The notes below the pieces were generated by a model, which did no database searches, was not told where the DNA came from, and worked only from the letters and a program-made list of their open reading frames with translations. Source: Oscheius tipulae (Eukaryota; Nematoda; Chromadorea; Rhabditida; Rhabditidae). Taken from it: DNA of 64,000 bases. Positions 36,184 to 46,914 of this stretch are shown here, piece by piece. The position numbers and the translations under genes were made by a program. The stretch spans positions 5,456,001 through 5,520,000 of the forward strand of contig JASJZH010000004.1 of the NCBI GenBank assembly GCA_037178975.1, in the 5' to 3' direction. Each line of letters starts with the position of its first letter. Position 1 is the first letter of the stretch.

Positions 36184-36268
36184 TTGGCAAGTTAAACGCA
36201 GTTTGCTTTCGTTTGGTGAATCGAACTTCTGCTTCGAAGCTACAAATAACAACGGTACAGACGGTTTA

Positions 36269-37540
36269 CTATAACGGTTTATTCATATTTTGAAACACGG
36301 CTTCGAGATCAAAAGCTGGCTCCATTATTGGCGTAACTTTGTTGAATACGTTTGACAATAGACTTCTTCCAGTCATTTGTAGGGCGAAGTACTGCTTTCT
36401 GGTGCGAGAGAATTTTCTAACAGTTGGGGAAGATTCTGCATACACTTGACGGTCCTGCCGCTCCTTGAGCTTCTCGATTGCGTACTTGTTGTAATGAAGG
36501 ACGGCAAGACGCATAAAATGTTCGCTGCTCTTCTTATCGAAAAAGTGATTTTTTGGCGAGTAGATGTTGGTGGTCATGCTGTGGAATATTTCCAGCGACG
36601 AAATGGCATGACGTGGAGAAACGGTCTTTAGGCTCACCAAAAAGTTGCTGTCATTGACGATCTCCAAGGTAGCATTTTGAGCCGAATCGGCTACGGGACT
36701 CAAATAAAACTTGCTATCGACGCCCCCATGTGTCTAACAGAATGTGAATAGAAAAAATGTTTCTATGGTACTCACTTGAACTTTCCGGGATAGTGATGCA
36801 GTCCCTGTAGGTGATTAACAGACAACTGGATAAAATCCTTGAGGAGTTCATAGTTTCCATCTGCGCGAGCAATCACGATCTAGAGCCAATCATTGTAGAG
36901 CCTATCAAAAATCTGAGCCAGATTGGAATTCTTCGTTTTCAAGAGAGTATCTTACCGGAAGGGCTCCATAACGCAACTGCTGCCTTCCACCCTCAGATTC
37001 ATAGTCGCGTTCGTTGAAATGCAAGAAACACACGAAGAGATTCCGGCAATTTTTTCCTTTAGCCACGTAACTGTCGAATTTGCTCGTCCACTCGAGACTA
37101 GAAGCCCAAGCTCTGGCAATGTCCGGCTCTCTTGGAAAACATGGATCCGGTCCCGATTTTCTTCGTAAACATGGCAAAATGTGTTCTTCATCTACAGAAC
37201 AAATGAAAAACTGATAGAAAAATAGCTTACTATGACAACAAAAGAAGTTCCCTTGGCGATACAAACACAGTATGTCCTTCTGTATGCTTTCATGAAGCGT
37301 TACTTACCTAAAGTTCTCAAACGTCAAACAAAATTTGCGTCGACTTGCTGAAATACTCGTACTTTGTGGAAACCAAGAGTGCACTCGTTTAGAATAACGG
37401 CAATCTTCTGGTACATAACCTGTCGAGACATGTAAAATTTCCAGGCAGTTTGACTGCAGTTGCTGCAGGTTTTGTCTGTATGTGGCAGGTAGGAAGGGCT
37501 TTCTGACCTAAATTGCAATGCTTTTAACACTACCATAACC
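36269..37540 (-). CDS. THAP-type zinc-finger protein (probable)
   Basis: Reading on the minus strand, exons near 37290-37231, 37191-36956, 36879-36776 and 36698-36269 join in frame with GT-AG introns. The 37191 exon carries a THAP-like block: CFPREPDIARAWASSLEW, then VCFLHFNERDYE (C-x2-H) and LRYGALP, matching the order FP...W...C-x2-H...gA-P of C2CH DNA-binding THAP domains. The first Cys pair lies upstream (FFCCHNEEHILPC) and its spacing is unusual. The C-terminal 140 residues (ending FQNMNKPL) are not recognised. Further 5' exons probably exist between 37540 and 37320 (KTCSNCSQTAWKFYM). THAP domains occur in transcription factors and in P-element-type transposases; no DDE domain was seen. 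Confidence 0.5.
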
Positions 37541-37559
37541 CATTTGTTTCCGTGGTGGG

Positions 37560-38570
37560 GCTCTCGTTCAAGTCAAATTGAGGCAATCCTTTAAACATTC
37601 TTGGCTGAGTATTCAACAGCTCGGTGCAAAACGGATTCCGTCGCAAATGCAAATTATTTATAGTAGTGGCCTCTTTTCATTAAACAAGCCGTAGAAACTT
37701 TCGTCAGCTTTCATTTAGTTTGTCTATTTTTTTTTAAACTTTCGCTGTGGTCTTTCTGAAGCGTTATCCAGGCATAAAGATAACCGACACAACATGGTTA
37801 GCCTTTCGTTGAAAAGACACATGTTTTATAAGCGCATAAGGGTGTGCTGGAATTGCTGATATGAGCGGAATAAGTTTGGTCAAGTCAAAGAACACGTCAA
37901 TGGGATTAAAGATACGTTTTCGACTCACAGAATACATCCGGATCCTATAGAAGTTTGGAAATCTAGTTTGACCCTTGTTTACTACTGTTCTCAGTCTGTC
38001 GAGTTAGCACCTCCCCGTTGCTGAGCAAGTATTCTGATAGTGTTCTCGGGTCCAAGTGTCTAGACTCACTGATCAACGGAAGAATGTTCCAGTGACTCTC
38101 ATATCTCCCCGGATGAGTCACTCAACTCAGCCTTCTCCACTTTTGTTCAAAGCCCCTTTTTAAAAAGAGTCGTAAAAGCGGGTGGTGCGACTTGGCTCCT
38201 GTACATGGTTAGTCTTATCAGAGAACTATAGGGATATAAGCCCTATAGATAACAGGAGAAAAGACGGCTGCAGTCCCTCGCATCAAGTTAAGGTGAGCTC
38301 TTTTCTAGGCTATACGGTACCTCTCTTCCTGTATAAGGTGCAGGTCTTACTTTAGACAACATGCAAAACCCTAAACCAATTCAAAGTTACTCAACTGTCT
38401 CTGTCTCTTACAGTATTCTTTCGACTGTTGGTCCTTACTTTGTAGTTATAGTCTGTGAGGCCCTGAGTTACAGGATCTATATCCAGAAAGAGTCAATTAG
38501 CACGTGAAGAAGTGAATGAGACTGAGCTGATCCATTCCGATATTACTCTATTCCTCTGATTTTACTTTTT
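37560..38570. other. Intergenic region between the THAP-like and ML-domain genes
   Basis: No coding frame could be supported. It contains a small hairpin at about 38229-38251 (CTATAGGG/CCCTATAG) and the putative promoter of the ML-domain gene; a clean TATA box was not found. Confidence 0.35.
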
Positions 38571-38577
38571 TTTCTAG

Positions 38578-39235
38578 ATGTACGTCATAGTTCTCGTGGC
38601 CTCGCTTTTTGTCCTCAACTCCGCTGCTCCAGTTATCAGCGAAGACGCCACAACCTGTGGCTTCCCTAACAATACGGACAAAGCTCTTCACTATTATCTG
38701 TGCTCTGGAGAAAGTGAGTCTATCGAACTAAACTGAACTGATTTCTGAATTTAGATGAGCAGTTCCGAATCGACAACATCACAATAACAAATAGTAAGGG
38801 TGTTCCCTATTACCCGATCGACCCGAACCAGCCCAACACACTCTATCTCTACACCTACAACAACGGGCCTCAGATCAATGACAACAAGAATAATGTCTCG
38901 CTGTACGAGTACATACCTGGCTGGGGTGGATCAAGCTGTGGCTGGGCCGAGGTATTCAGAGCAGAAAAAACGTGACAGTTCTCATTCAGGTCCCGACATA
39001 TAGTCTCCTGGACAATATCGATGGCTGTCAGTTTGCCAAGAACTGTCCACTGACATCTGGACCCCTGGTTCTGATCCTGCCTCTAGATCTGACGCCTTTC
39101 GCTAAGATTCTCAATCACATCGCTGCCTACAAACCTTATCAGCTGGAGATTCGCATCTTCAACTGGAATGATCAGAAACCTCAGGACAAACATCCTGAAA
39201 TTTGTTGTATTATGGTACAGCTCGAGATGATCTAA
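38578..39235 (+). CDS. Secreted ML-domain (MD-2/NPC2-like) lipid-binding protein
   Basis: Exons 38578-38713, 38755-38951 and 38990-39235 encode about 190 residues. The N-terminus (MYVIVLVASLFVLNSAAP) is a signal peptide. The mature chain begins with a Cys in TCGFPNNTDKALHYYLCSGE and continues with beta-strand-like alternation, then GSSCGWAEVPTYSLLDNI, DGCQFAKNCPLTSGPLVLIL and a final AYKPYQLEIRIFNW ... CCIMVQLEMI. The Cys layout and the NCPLTSG loop fit the ML fold (NPC2, GM2 activator, Der p 2), which binds lipids outside the cell or in lysosomes. All introns are GT-AG. A mariner copy begins 15 bp after the stop. Confidence 0.65.
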
Positions 39236-39249
39236 ATATTACGTGTACA

Positions 39250-40200
39250 TATTGGGTTGGTATAAAAGTCTTTTCGCTTTTTATAAACATGTCCTTTGCC
39301 TTGTTTACGACAACGGCCGAGCTATTGGTTATAGCACCTTATGTTGCTCACTCAGTCCTCTACCATCACCATGCAAGACATCACTTCTTTTCTTCTTATT
39401 CTCTATTCTCTGTTCGTTTTGATCCGGACTATTGATGACCTGCCAGCCGACCATTTGTGTTAAATGAGTTCCTCAAAGACACGAATGAAGTCCAAACGGC
39501 GGCTAATATCAACGATGGTTATGGCCAAGGAACGACGTCTATGAGGATATGCCAGTTGTGGTTCCATCGCTTTCGGTCTGGGGACAATAGCATCGATGAT
39601 GAGCCAAGGCCAGGTCGACCAACAAGTTTCGATGAATCGAAGCTGCTGCAGCTCGTGAACGAGAACAATCGGCAGACTGTCCGTGAACTGGCGGAAACAA
39701 GCCAGTCATTTTGCAGTGGAACATCATTTGAGCAACTGGGATTTACGAAGAAACTGGGCACATGGTTGCCGCATGACCCCAGTGACGCCCAGAAGTAGCA
39801 GCGCATGTTCGTCGTCCATTCTCTCCTGTCCAGGTATGAGAGGAAGTCCCTTTTACCACGCCTGGTGACGGGCGATGAGTGGGTAACGTACGTAAACTTC
39901 CGAAAGAAGTCTAAATGGGTGGGTCCAGGGTAGACACCAAACCCTGATTTGAAACCCGACATCCATCAAAAGAATATTATGCTCTGTGTTTTCTGGGATA
40001 CCGAAGGAGTGCTGCACTGGGAACTGCTGGATGCTGGGCTTTCCTCGCACTCTCAAGCCCGGAGACTATTCGAACACCTTCTGCGGCTCCCGTGCCTACA
40101 TCGCCCGGAAATTCATTCGGGCAAGGCCTACACCGACAAGCAACTGGAGTGCCAGAATCGTCCTCTTCGTCATGACTACCGGACTTGTGTGTTCACTTGC
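39250..40200 (+). mobile_element. Mariner transposon, decayed, 3' end not found
   Basis: A TA dinucleotide at 39250-39251 is followed by TTGGGTTGGTATAAAAGTC, a typical mariner terminal repeat. I could not find its inverted partner by 40.7 kb, so the 3' end is deleted or very diverged. It contains the broken transposase described separately. Insertion lies 15 bp after the ML-domain gene's stop codon. Confidence 0.85.
39457..40180 (+). pseudogene. Mariner transposase pseudogene
   Basis: A DDD transposase of the mariner family, broken. The helix-turn-helix part is clear (WFHRFRSGDNSIDDEPRPGR, then NRQTVRELAE). The catalytic part has TGDEWVTYVNFRKK and then CVFWDTEGVLHWELLD, the first and second acidic positions. 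At least one in-frame stop (TAG near 39796), a second near 39930, and frame changes interrupt it, and the third catalytic block (HDNA-type) cannot be read. It is not expected to make active enzyme. Confidence 0.9.
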
Positions 40201-40273
40201 TTATTTTCTTACGTTGTTCGACAAATGAGCGCTTCAAGCAAGGACTCTTCTGAAGAAGTTCATTTGTACCGAT

Positions 40274-40501
40274 TTAGACAGCTTTTTTCTGCTTGCTGCC
40301 ATCGATCTCCTGTTCTTCTTCCTTGACCGTAGGCAGCTGACAGTCAAGAGAACATCGACGCTTCTTCGGAATGGAAGATGGTATGCGCTGGACTGGAAGC
40401 AGTGGTTTGCTCTCTATTTGACCTCTGCTACCTTTGAAACTGTAGGTGCACTTGACCATACCACCAGGAAGATGCAGAATGTGACATGAGACGCCGGCCA
40501 T
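40274..40501 (-). CDS. Hypothetical 75-residue protein with basic/acidic C-terminus
   Basis: A single open frame on the minus strand from ATG 40501. It reads MAGVSCHILHLPGGMVKCTY, then PSSIPKKRRCSLDC (a basic, NLS-like run) and VKEEEQEIDGSKQKKAV. There is no signal peptide. The charge pattern looks coding, but the family is unknown and other exons may exist. It lies just beyond the mariner remnant. Confidence 0.35.
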   Translation of the reverse strand: MAGVSCHILHLPGGMVKCTYSFKGSRGQIESKPLLPVQRIPSSIPKKRRCSLDCQLPTVKEEEQEIDGSKQKKAV

Positions 40502-40519
40502 GGAATTGATACTCTGGAA

Positions 40520-42060
40520 TCTACCATCGAATCACTGGACAAGAAGGGAGGACTGACCTTTTCGCAAGTGTTCGTGGTTTGAAAAGGTTTGAAGACTGGA
40601 GGAGTCAGTAACCAGTTCCTGCCACCTGCTGTTGTGCATTTATACGAGTCACGTGAGTTTGATTCCCTCTATTTTCGGTGATCGGGCCACCTTGTGGCCT
40701 TCGGACTTCATTCAAAGAGGAAAAAGTCAGCAGAGGGAGGCTTGGGTTTTTGAAAGGGCTAAGGTTACGGAACTTAACTCAAGTGGGAGGGAAACATAAC
40801 AATATTGAGATCTTGGGTATCAGGAAATCTTCTAGGGATTCCTGTGAAAAGTAGCTGGTCAGGATGTTTGTAAATCTAGTTGGCTCTCTATCCCTGACTG
40901 TCTAAAACTATCTAAAAGACCAAACGTCATTTCATATTTGATCTTGTACTGCTCATATAAACCATCCAAGAGGTCAGAATGATGTCAATTTAGTCGTACA
41001 AGAATTGAGAATGACAGGTTCGTATTTGGCAGTAAATATACACCGACTGTGTGCCTAAAGTGTACCCGATTTGTCATACAAACCTAGTGGAAAGAACGAG
41101 AACAACGGAACAAGGAAAGGTTGATGTAATATGTTGCATTCGATTAGAACTTTTTGAAGTTTGCTATAGAATCTGGTCAGTCTACAAAATACTTATACTC
41201 ACTCGATAAACAGTTCCAATCGTTTAGTCTCCTGCTGTAAATTCATCAATAAATGTAGAAACTGACCACCTCTACAAATCAAACAATAAAACTAGAAGTG
41301 TCGTTCAAAATTTCACAACTTTTTTCTCCATGTCATCAGAGGCGGACAGTCGGGAAGAATAAATTAGATTCCAAGATATCACTATTTTCTGTGAGCTATA
41401 TGAGAATACCAAGATAATCAGTCGCACTTACTCGTAGCTAAATACGAGTGTTAGACGCTCGTCGTCATTGGTGGATTACGACGATAAGCATGAAAGGTTC
41501 CTAGAATAGGTAATCTCCAACTATTTATTGTTTTGCGTGAATGATACAAATATATTCTCTTGGACAAAACTTTTTCTTTGTTCAACACGATGTTCCTCGT
41601 GTCTCCGACAGTTTCTGCCCTCTTCAAGCTGTGAGGAGGGATGTGGTCAATTCAGTCGTTGGACAATTGCAAAGGCTCATACTCATAGACAGTCTCCAAA
41701 GTGGTATCGAAAGAAACACGACGGCTTGGAGGTGTTCGGGGGGTACTGGCTTAAAACACATGATAAGAGAAAACTGGAAGAAACACACCTTGAGGCTTGG
41801 GGATTCGTCTCAAAATGTCCTGAAGAGTTCCCATGGAAAAGAGGGGCTTGGAGCTGCTGGAAGGCATGGCGTGTAGTTTGACTCTCTGACCGAGCAGTCC
41901 TTTTATGCTGACTGGACGGGGCGGGTTTACGGGTAGTTTGGACACCTCGCCTCGCGCAAATACTCTTTTGTGAGTTTGAAAGTCAGGGAAAACCCTCTAA
42001 ACACGTGGCGTTTTGAACTTTTGTCAATTGGGCTGAGCAAGAAATATTTATTAGGCTCGC
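40520..42060. other. Intergenic region upstream of the secreted-protein cluster
   Basis: Two overlapping plus-strand frames at 41528-41881 (117 and 111 codons) and one minus-strand frame at 41751-41945 stay open, but none has a signal peptide, motif or splice support. I treat the region as non-coding. Confidence 0.35.
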
Positions 42061-42066
42061 TGGTCT

Positions 42067-42711
42067 TTAGACTTCCATTGGGAAACCAGGAGTGATGATT
42101 GGCATTGAGGAGCTGGATACGGAGGAGGCTCCGGATACTGGAGAAACAGCATATGAAGAGGAGAATCCAGAGACCGAGCTTCCAGAAGAGACAGTCGACT
42201 TTCTAGTGACGTTAAGAACAGTTGGTACAGAGACGGGAGATCCACCGAGAGACACAAGGAGATGGTTGATCAATACCAGATTCTGTTCCAGGACAGAAAG
42301 TTGTTCACGGAAAATCTGTTCGACCTGAAGTCTCATTTTTTAGACAGACCCATTTGAAAACTTCACGTTTGGATCCTGAATCTGTTGCTCCAGAAGACTT
42401 CTCAAGCCTTCGATGCTCTGAGCGAGGTTGTTGGCAACTTTTTCGAGATCCTGGAGCAGTTCTGGAGGTTGACCGCCGGATCCACTGTTTCCTCCAGAGA
42501 TACCAGGCACTCCAGTTACACCAGTAGCTACTCCAGTAACTTCAGTGCTTCCAACAGAGACTCCGGTGCTTTCAGAACTCAGGATAGTCGATTCACTGTT
42601 ACCAGGAAGTACTGTAGATGTGCCAGCTTCAGCCTGTCTGATGACCCTGAATCCCTGGGTCGAGGAACAGACAACCAAGACGACGAAGATAGCAGAGTAT
42701 TTGAAACTCAT
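42067..42711 (-). CDS. Small secreted Ser/Thr/Val/Gly-rich protein, family A, copy 1
   Basis: Exons 42711-42367 and 42324-42067, joined by a 42-nt phase-0 intron, encode 200 residues. The signal peptide is MSFKYSAIFVVLVVCSSTQG, followed by FRVIRQAE, a low-complexity Thr/Val/Gly block (SVGSTEVTGVATGVTGVPG) and a short amphipathic region (LLQDLEKVANNLAQSIEGLR). The second exon begins VEQIFREQLSVLEQNL, then LVSLGGSPVSVPTV and a Ser-rich tail. It is a close paralogue of 50085-50715. No known domain is recognised. A TATAAAAG box lies about 50 nt upstream. Function unknown; a secreted, perhaps cuticle or lumen, product is an inference from the signal and composition. Confidence 0.75.
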
Positions 42712-42761
42712 TTTTGTAAGTAGAAAATAGACTCAGTTGTCTACCGTATTCTGTACTTCTT

Positions 42762-42769
42762 CTTTTATA
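42762..42769 (-). promoter_or_regulatory. TATA box of family A copy 1
   Basis: TATAAAAG on the minus strand, about 51 nt before the ATG at 42711. Confidence 0.6.
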
Positions 42770-43700
42770 CAAAAAGGTATGTTTGTGGTAGTATGGCTTA
42801 CCATATTCCCGCTTTATTATTTCCCGAAATTGGATCTAAACGGCATGTAAATCCTATTGGACTATGTCTGGCTGATTGACTGACGTATTTGTGTGTTTTG
42901 ACGGCAGATGCTGTTCATGTGAATACGGGGTGGACAGGTCAACAAGTGTGAAGGTGAGACTGGTGACACTGATTTCTGGCATTGAAGGCTTGATGATTGC
43001 ATAGTTTTAGAATTGAAGTGTCTGGAATTTGCAAAATGTAGATTTTGTAGTTTTCAAATTTCTTGAACTAGGAACATTATTTCTGTCTCAAGTGTATTCT
43101 CGAGCCTGCATTGTTCTGAAGAAGACTCGAAAAGACCACTGAATTGAAAGACAACGGGCGTTGTTCGCACCTCTGAAAACAGATGTTTAAACGTATTAGC
43201 CTAAATCCCGTAGAATATTACCTGTGGCTTTAGCTGAACTGGTAAGTTTGTGCGGAACCAGTGTGAGACATCTAAGGATGCTCCGGTCTTCCTCTTTGAA
43301 GGTTTCTGACTAGTATGGCGTTGGAAAGAGCAAATCGACGGCTTCCTGTATAGAACATTCGAGTAGTTTTGACCTAATAAGAAGTGTTCAAGAACGGTCC
43401 AAAAATACTGCTAAAAATACGAAAAAAAAACGAAAATACTTCATCGGAATTTCACATCAAGAACTTTTGTCCCACCGTTAGTCTCGTAGCTGTTCACGGC
43501 GAACCAATAACTAGTCCAGAACAGTTTGAACAGATATCCGGTGTTTGATCCTCCTCATTCGATCTCTGTCTGTAACGTCAGTCAGATATCCTCGCCATAA
43601 ACAAAACGTGTCCGGGTTTCAATCCGGGAGGGCGTCTAATCAAACAAGATATTAATCCGCGGAAAACAGAGTACTTTTCGGGAAACGAAAACAGGTGCTC

Positions 43701-43708
43701 TATATAAG
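43701..43708 (+). promoter_or_regulatory. TATA box of the Pro/Gly/Leu-rich secreted protein
   Basis: TATATAAG 33 nt before the ATG at 43741. Confidence 0.6.
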
Positions 43709-43740
43709 GGTTTTGGGGATATGGAATTGGATAACCCGAC

Positions 43741-44257
43741 ATGGCTACCCGCCTCATCGCCTTCTCTCTTCTGACCGCTTTGGCTGCTGCTCAACTGCCC
43801 GGCCTTACGGGACTTCCAACCTCTGTCGCTCCAGGATTGCCCGGTTTTGGACTGCCAGGAATTCAAGGAACTAACGTAAACCAAAAAGATCGGATTGTAG
43901 CTATCACCGGCAATGTTGCCGCCGTCATGACCTCTCTTGGAACCTCTATTGTCGCCCCGAACATAGACATGCCTGTGAGTTTCTTGCTTAAAACTTTACA
44001 AAGAAGTTCAGACCAAGAACATCATCTCCGGAGCCATTACTTCGCTCAAAAAAGTTCTTGAGGATCTCAACCAGCTTAACACTGAGAATGGAGCCATTCC
44101 CGTGCCGGAACCGATCATCCCTGGAGTCTCTTCTGCTCCGGCCATTCCCGGTCTTCCTGGCTTGCCAGCTCCTGGAGTTCCTGGTCAACTGCCCGGTTTT
44201 GGCGCTCAGCCTCTTGGTATCAATAATGGCATCGGCAGCGGCGTCATTGGGCAGTAA
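43741..44257 (+). CDS. Small secreted Pro/Gly/Leu-rich protein
   Basis: Exons 43741-43974 and 44012-44257, with a 37-nt phase-0 intron, encode 159 residues. The signal peptide is MATRLIAFSLLTALAAAQ. A PGLTGLPTSVAPGLPGFGLP repeat-like stretch follows, then a helical segment (RIVAITGNVAAVMTSLGTSI), and in exon 2 NIISGAITSLKKVLEDLNQL and a Pro/Gly tail ending GIGSGVIGQ. The order signal, hydrophobic helix, second helix, Pro/Gly tail resembles the gene at 47828-48352, but sequence identity is weak, so membership of the same family is an inference. AATAAA-type signal at about 44289. The function is unknown. Confidence 0.75.
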
Positions 44258-44345
44258 GAGGTTCCCAGTCAAGTCTTTCTCTCATATCTAATAAACTATT
44301 GGACCACCACAACGATCGTACAGCGCTGTACTCATCATTACAGAC

Positions 44346-44567
44346 GCGTGTTTACACTCGAGTTTACTTTGGGGTGGGGAAAGTATGACCTAAAATATCT
44401 GATGGTCTAACTATGAGGTTACAAGAGATTTTACCGGAAACTACAGTACGTTTGACAGGCTCATTCCTATTTATGTTCTGTGCTCATTCTCTGAGCCAGA
44501 CTCTCTTAAAATCGCCCCGCCGATTTTTAAGGGTCGGTCAACGGCGCGTGTTTACACTCGAGTTTAC
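44346..44567. promoter_or_regulatory. Two identical GTTTAC-ACTCGAG-TTTAC motifs exactly 200 bp apart
   Basis: The same 22-nt word (GCGTGTTTACACTCGAGTTT then AC) occurs at 44346-44367 and 44546-44567. Each has two GTTTAC half sites, the core of forkhead binding sites, around a CTCGAG palindrome. They lie downstream of the 43.7-kb gene and upstream of the Srab-like receptor. A regulatory role is only a guess. Confidence 0.35.
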
Positions 44568-44599
44568 CTTTGCTGCCTTTCACGGACCTTAGTTTTCTT

Positions 44600-45500
44600 G
44601 ACTGGGCGCAAATAAGTCTCTATTCTGCTGCACAAATCTTGGTTATTTGATTTTGTCGACCTTTGGTAGGAGAACGGTGCGGTGGCGGTCGAGGGAACAG
44701 TTCTCCTGTCCAGAAGGGATTTGACTCACAGAAGGAATCAAGTATCAGTCGTTTTTTGATGCTGATTAGCTCACTTGAACTTGTTCTGGCTAAACGATGA
44801 TGTTATTGACTGGCAAATGCGTCTCAAATACTCCCAGATGTTCCCAATCCAACCACTCTGCGAGTTCCGTGAAATCTGCACAAAAAGCTATGGAGTTCGT
44901 GCCTTTGGCTAAGGAGAAGACTGGTGAGTTCTGAGATCGCTGTGCCTATACCGTTGGCACCTAATCTCTCTGGTTAGGCGTTTCATCTCAGGTCAAGTCC
45001 CTCGCGAAAACCAGTGAGACTTTTCCCAGTTGACGCAGTCGGTCAGCGCTTTTGCGGCGCCAAAACAATTCACGGGTTCCACGTGCGACCAAAGTTTTTG
45101 CAATAGCATGAAAACTGAAAACACTTTCTAAACGCTAGTTGTTGTTGGATTAGCGTGGTCAAGACTATCCGTTGTAGGTGGTTTGGGGATGTACATATTC
45201 TGTGAAGTACTTGATAATCGAAAGGAGCTGAGCAACGTTTGTGAGAGAATGAGAGTACAAGCCCCTTCGATCTATAATCTTCCATAAAGGAGCAGGAATA
45301 GGTCTAAATCGAGGAACTGGACTATCTGACAGAACTCCCCTTCTTTATTCACCGAGGATCAGTCACATCATCCTCTAGTCAGAAATCTGGAGGACATACG
45401 GCTGAGAAGGGCAGACAATGCGTTTCCGTCTGCTCGAACATCTCTTTTATTGTTTCATTTCGGTCGACTGGCTTCCTATTTCCAATTATTTCAAATCTTA
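44600..45500. other. Intergenic region before the Srab-like receptor
   Basis: No coding frame could be supported. The acceptor ATTTCAG at 45521 suggests a 5'UTR exon of the receptor somewhere in this stretch. Confidence 0.3.
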
Positions 45501-45532
45501 GAAACAAGGATCTCATTTCAGCCCCCTCAATC

Positions 45533-46914
45533 ATGGACGATGCTTGTCTTTCCGCGGCCAGGCTTTCGCACTCTGATGCATTTCGAACACTTCTGTTTGT
45601 GAAGGCCATTTTCTGCCTGATCGGGATTGGAGCCACTGCTCTGAGTCTCAAATGGACTGTTGGTTGCTGTTTGATAGGATGAGTACATGGCGTTTAGGGA
45701 ATAAAGTGGCTGGTCCATTCCAACTCAAAGGTTCTCTATCTCTTCCACATGTTCTGGACTCTCGAAGTCTCTGTATCCTACCTGGTTGTATTCTCCTTTG
45801 AATTCTTTAGGTGAAGCCTCCTCTTTTGACTCGACCCTGTTCCAGAATCTCCCTGTCTCACAGCAATCCCTGTGGCTACATCATCCCGGCAGCTCTGGGT
45901 ATCTCTCTGCGTGCCATTCCTGTCATCGGAGTAGTCACTCAGTCCTTCACAATGTGCTCATTCGCCATCGAGAGAACAATCTCGACCATCTGGCCCTACC
46001 GGTATGAGACAATAACAAAACCCTATCTCGGATTGGGACTGGGTGTTTTGAGTGTAAGAGACTACTTTTACCATGACTCAGAGAGAGAGAGAGTACAGGT
46101 TATGTTGGGCACGGGTTCCGTTTATCTTCTACTCTTGCGGCCAGTCGAGTGGAACGACATTCAAATCACGTCAACTGTAAGGACGAGGAGTAATCAGGAT
46201 AGCTATCAGGTTTGTTTCTCATCTATAGTATAGAGACTCTCATTCTTTGAACTCTTGACTCCTAAGAGGGATCAAGGAACCAGCTAATTAACGTCCTGCA
46301 TCTCGAGCAAGCACGTCTAGGTTAAGGGCAGCATTAATTGACGGATGAACTTTGGGTCCCGGGTAACAGCTTAAGTCGAGCTGAGAGAGACAGTATGAAG
46401 TCAGAATTCCTTCCCTATCTCTTCAAAGAACCGTCCAGATCCTGATGAAAATGTACATGTCCGTCGAAGTCGTAACCATCACTCTCTTCCTCGTCTCTTA
46501 TCTCATAAACCGGAAATATTGTGCCTCAAGAGGGAGACAGGCTCTGAACTGGAAGTATCAGGTAATTCGTTTCAGTTACTAGATCAAGACACTCTCTAGG
46601 TCAAAGAGAACCGAAAGATCATAATGTCTCTCCTTCCCTGCTTCACAACCCATTGTATTCTGAACGTGATGATGATTGCCGGTCTCTACTCCTACAGTCT
46701 CTTTCATCCCGTCCTAGACAAAATCTCTGTCGCCTTTTGGATCGAGGCAGTCTCTCATGTCCAGATGTACTCTCTTCTAATGCCACTGATCATCGCGATA
46801 CGACTGAAGGTGCTGAAGAAGAACGTGGTCAACAGTCATTCCGATGCCAATACCTATTTCTCGCAAATGTCCAGAGAATGGGAGCTTCAGCTAGCTAAAG
46901 TAGTAAAGAGATAG
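45533..46914 (+). CDS. Serpentine receptor, class Srab/Sra-like 7TM chemoreceptor
   Basis: A nematode-type chemoreceptor. The reading includes MDDACLSAARLSHSDAF and TM1 (about 45533-45662), VHSNSKVLYLFHMFWTLEVS with TM2 (about 45698-45811), NPCGYIIPAALGISLRAIPV with TM3 and CSFAIERTISTIWPYRYE (45847 on), IQILMKMYMSVEVVTITLFL-type TM5 (about 46436-46560), and YQVKENRKIIMSLLPCFTTH to the end with TM6, TM7 and a tail SDANTYFSQMSREWE (46601-46914). The NPC, ERTISTIWPYRYE and YQVKEN motifs are the ones expected in the Sra superfamily. The join between the first two exons does not work with a GT donor; a GC donor after GIGAT would fit. The exon between 46053 and 46436 is unresolved. Confidence 0.75.

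Larger units (their letters stand above)
28400..36230. other. Long gene-poor region
   Basis: Many frames of 60-145 codons are open here but I could not assign splice structures or motifs to any. The stretch 31429-31863 (144 codons, plus strand) is the longest and has no recognisable composition. It contains a Helitron-like copy (35105-35319) and two perfect inverted repeats (32231-32275, 36144-36183). It may include distal regulatory DNA or large introns. Confidence 0.4.

Noticed and set aside
38229-38251. Small hairpin CTATAGGG/CCCTATAG
   Set aside because: Eight-bp arms with a 7-nt loop are short enough to arise by chance in 64 kb.
41528-41881. Two overlapping plus-strand frames of 117 and 111 codons
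   Set aside because: Overlapping frames without motif or signal peptide; position alone is not evidence of a sixth secreted gene.
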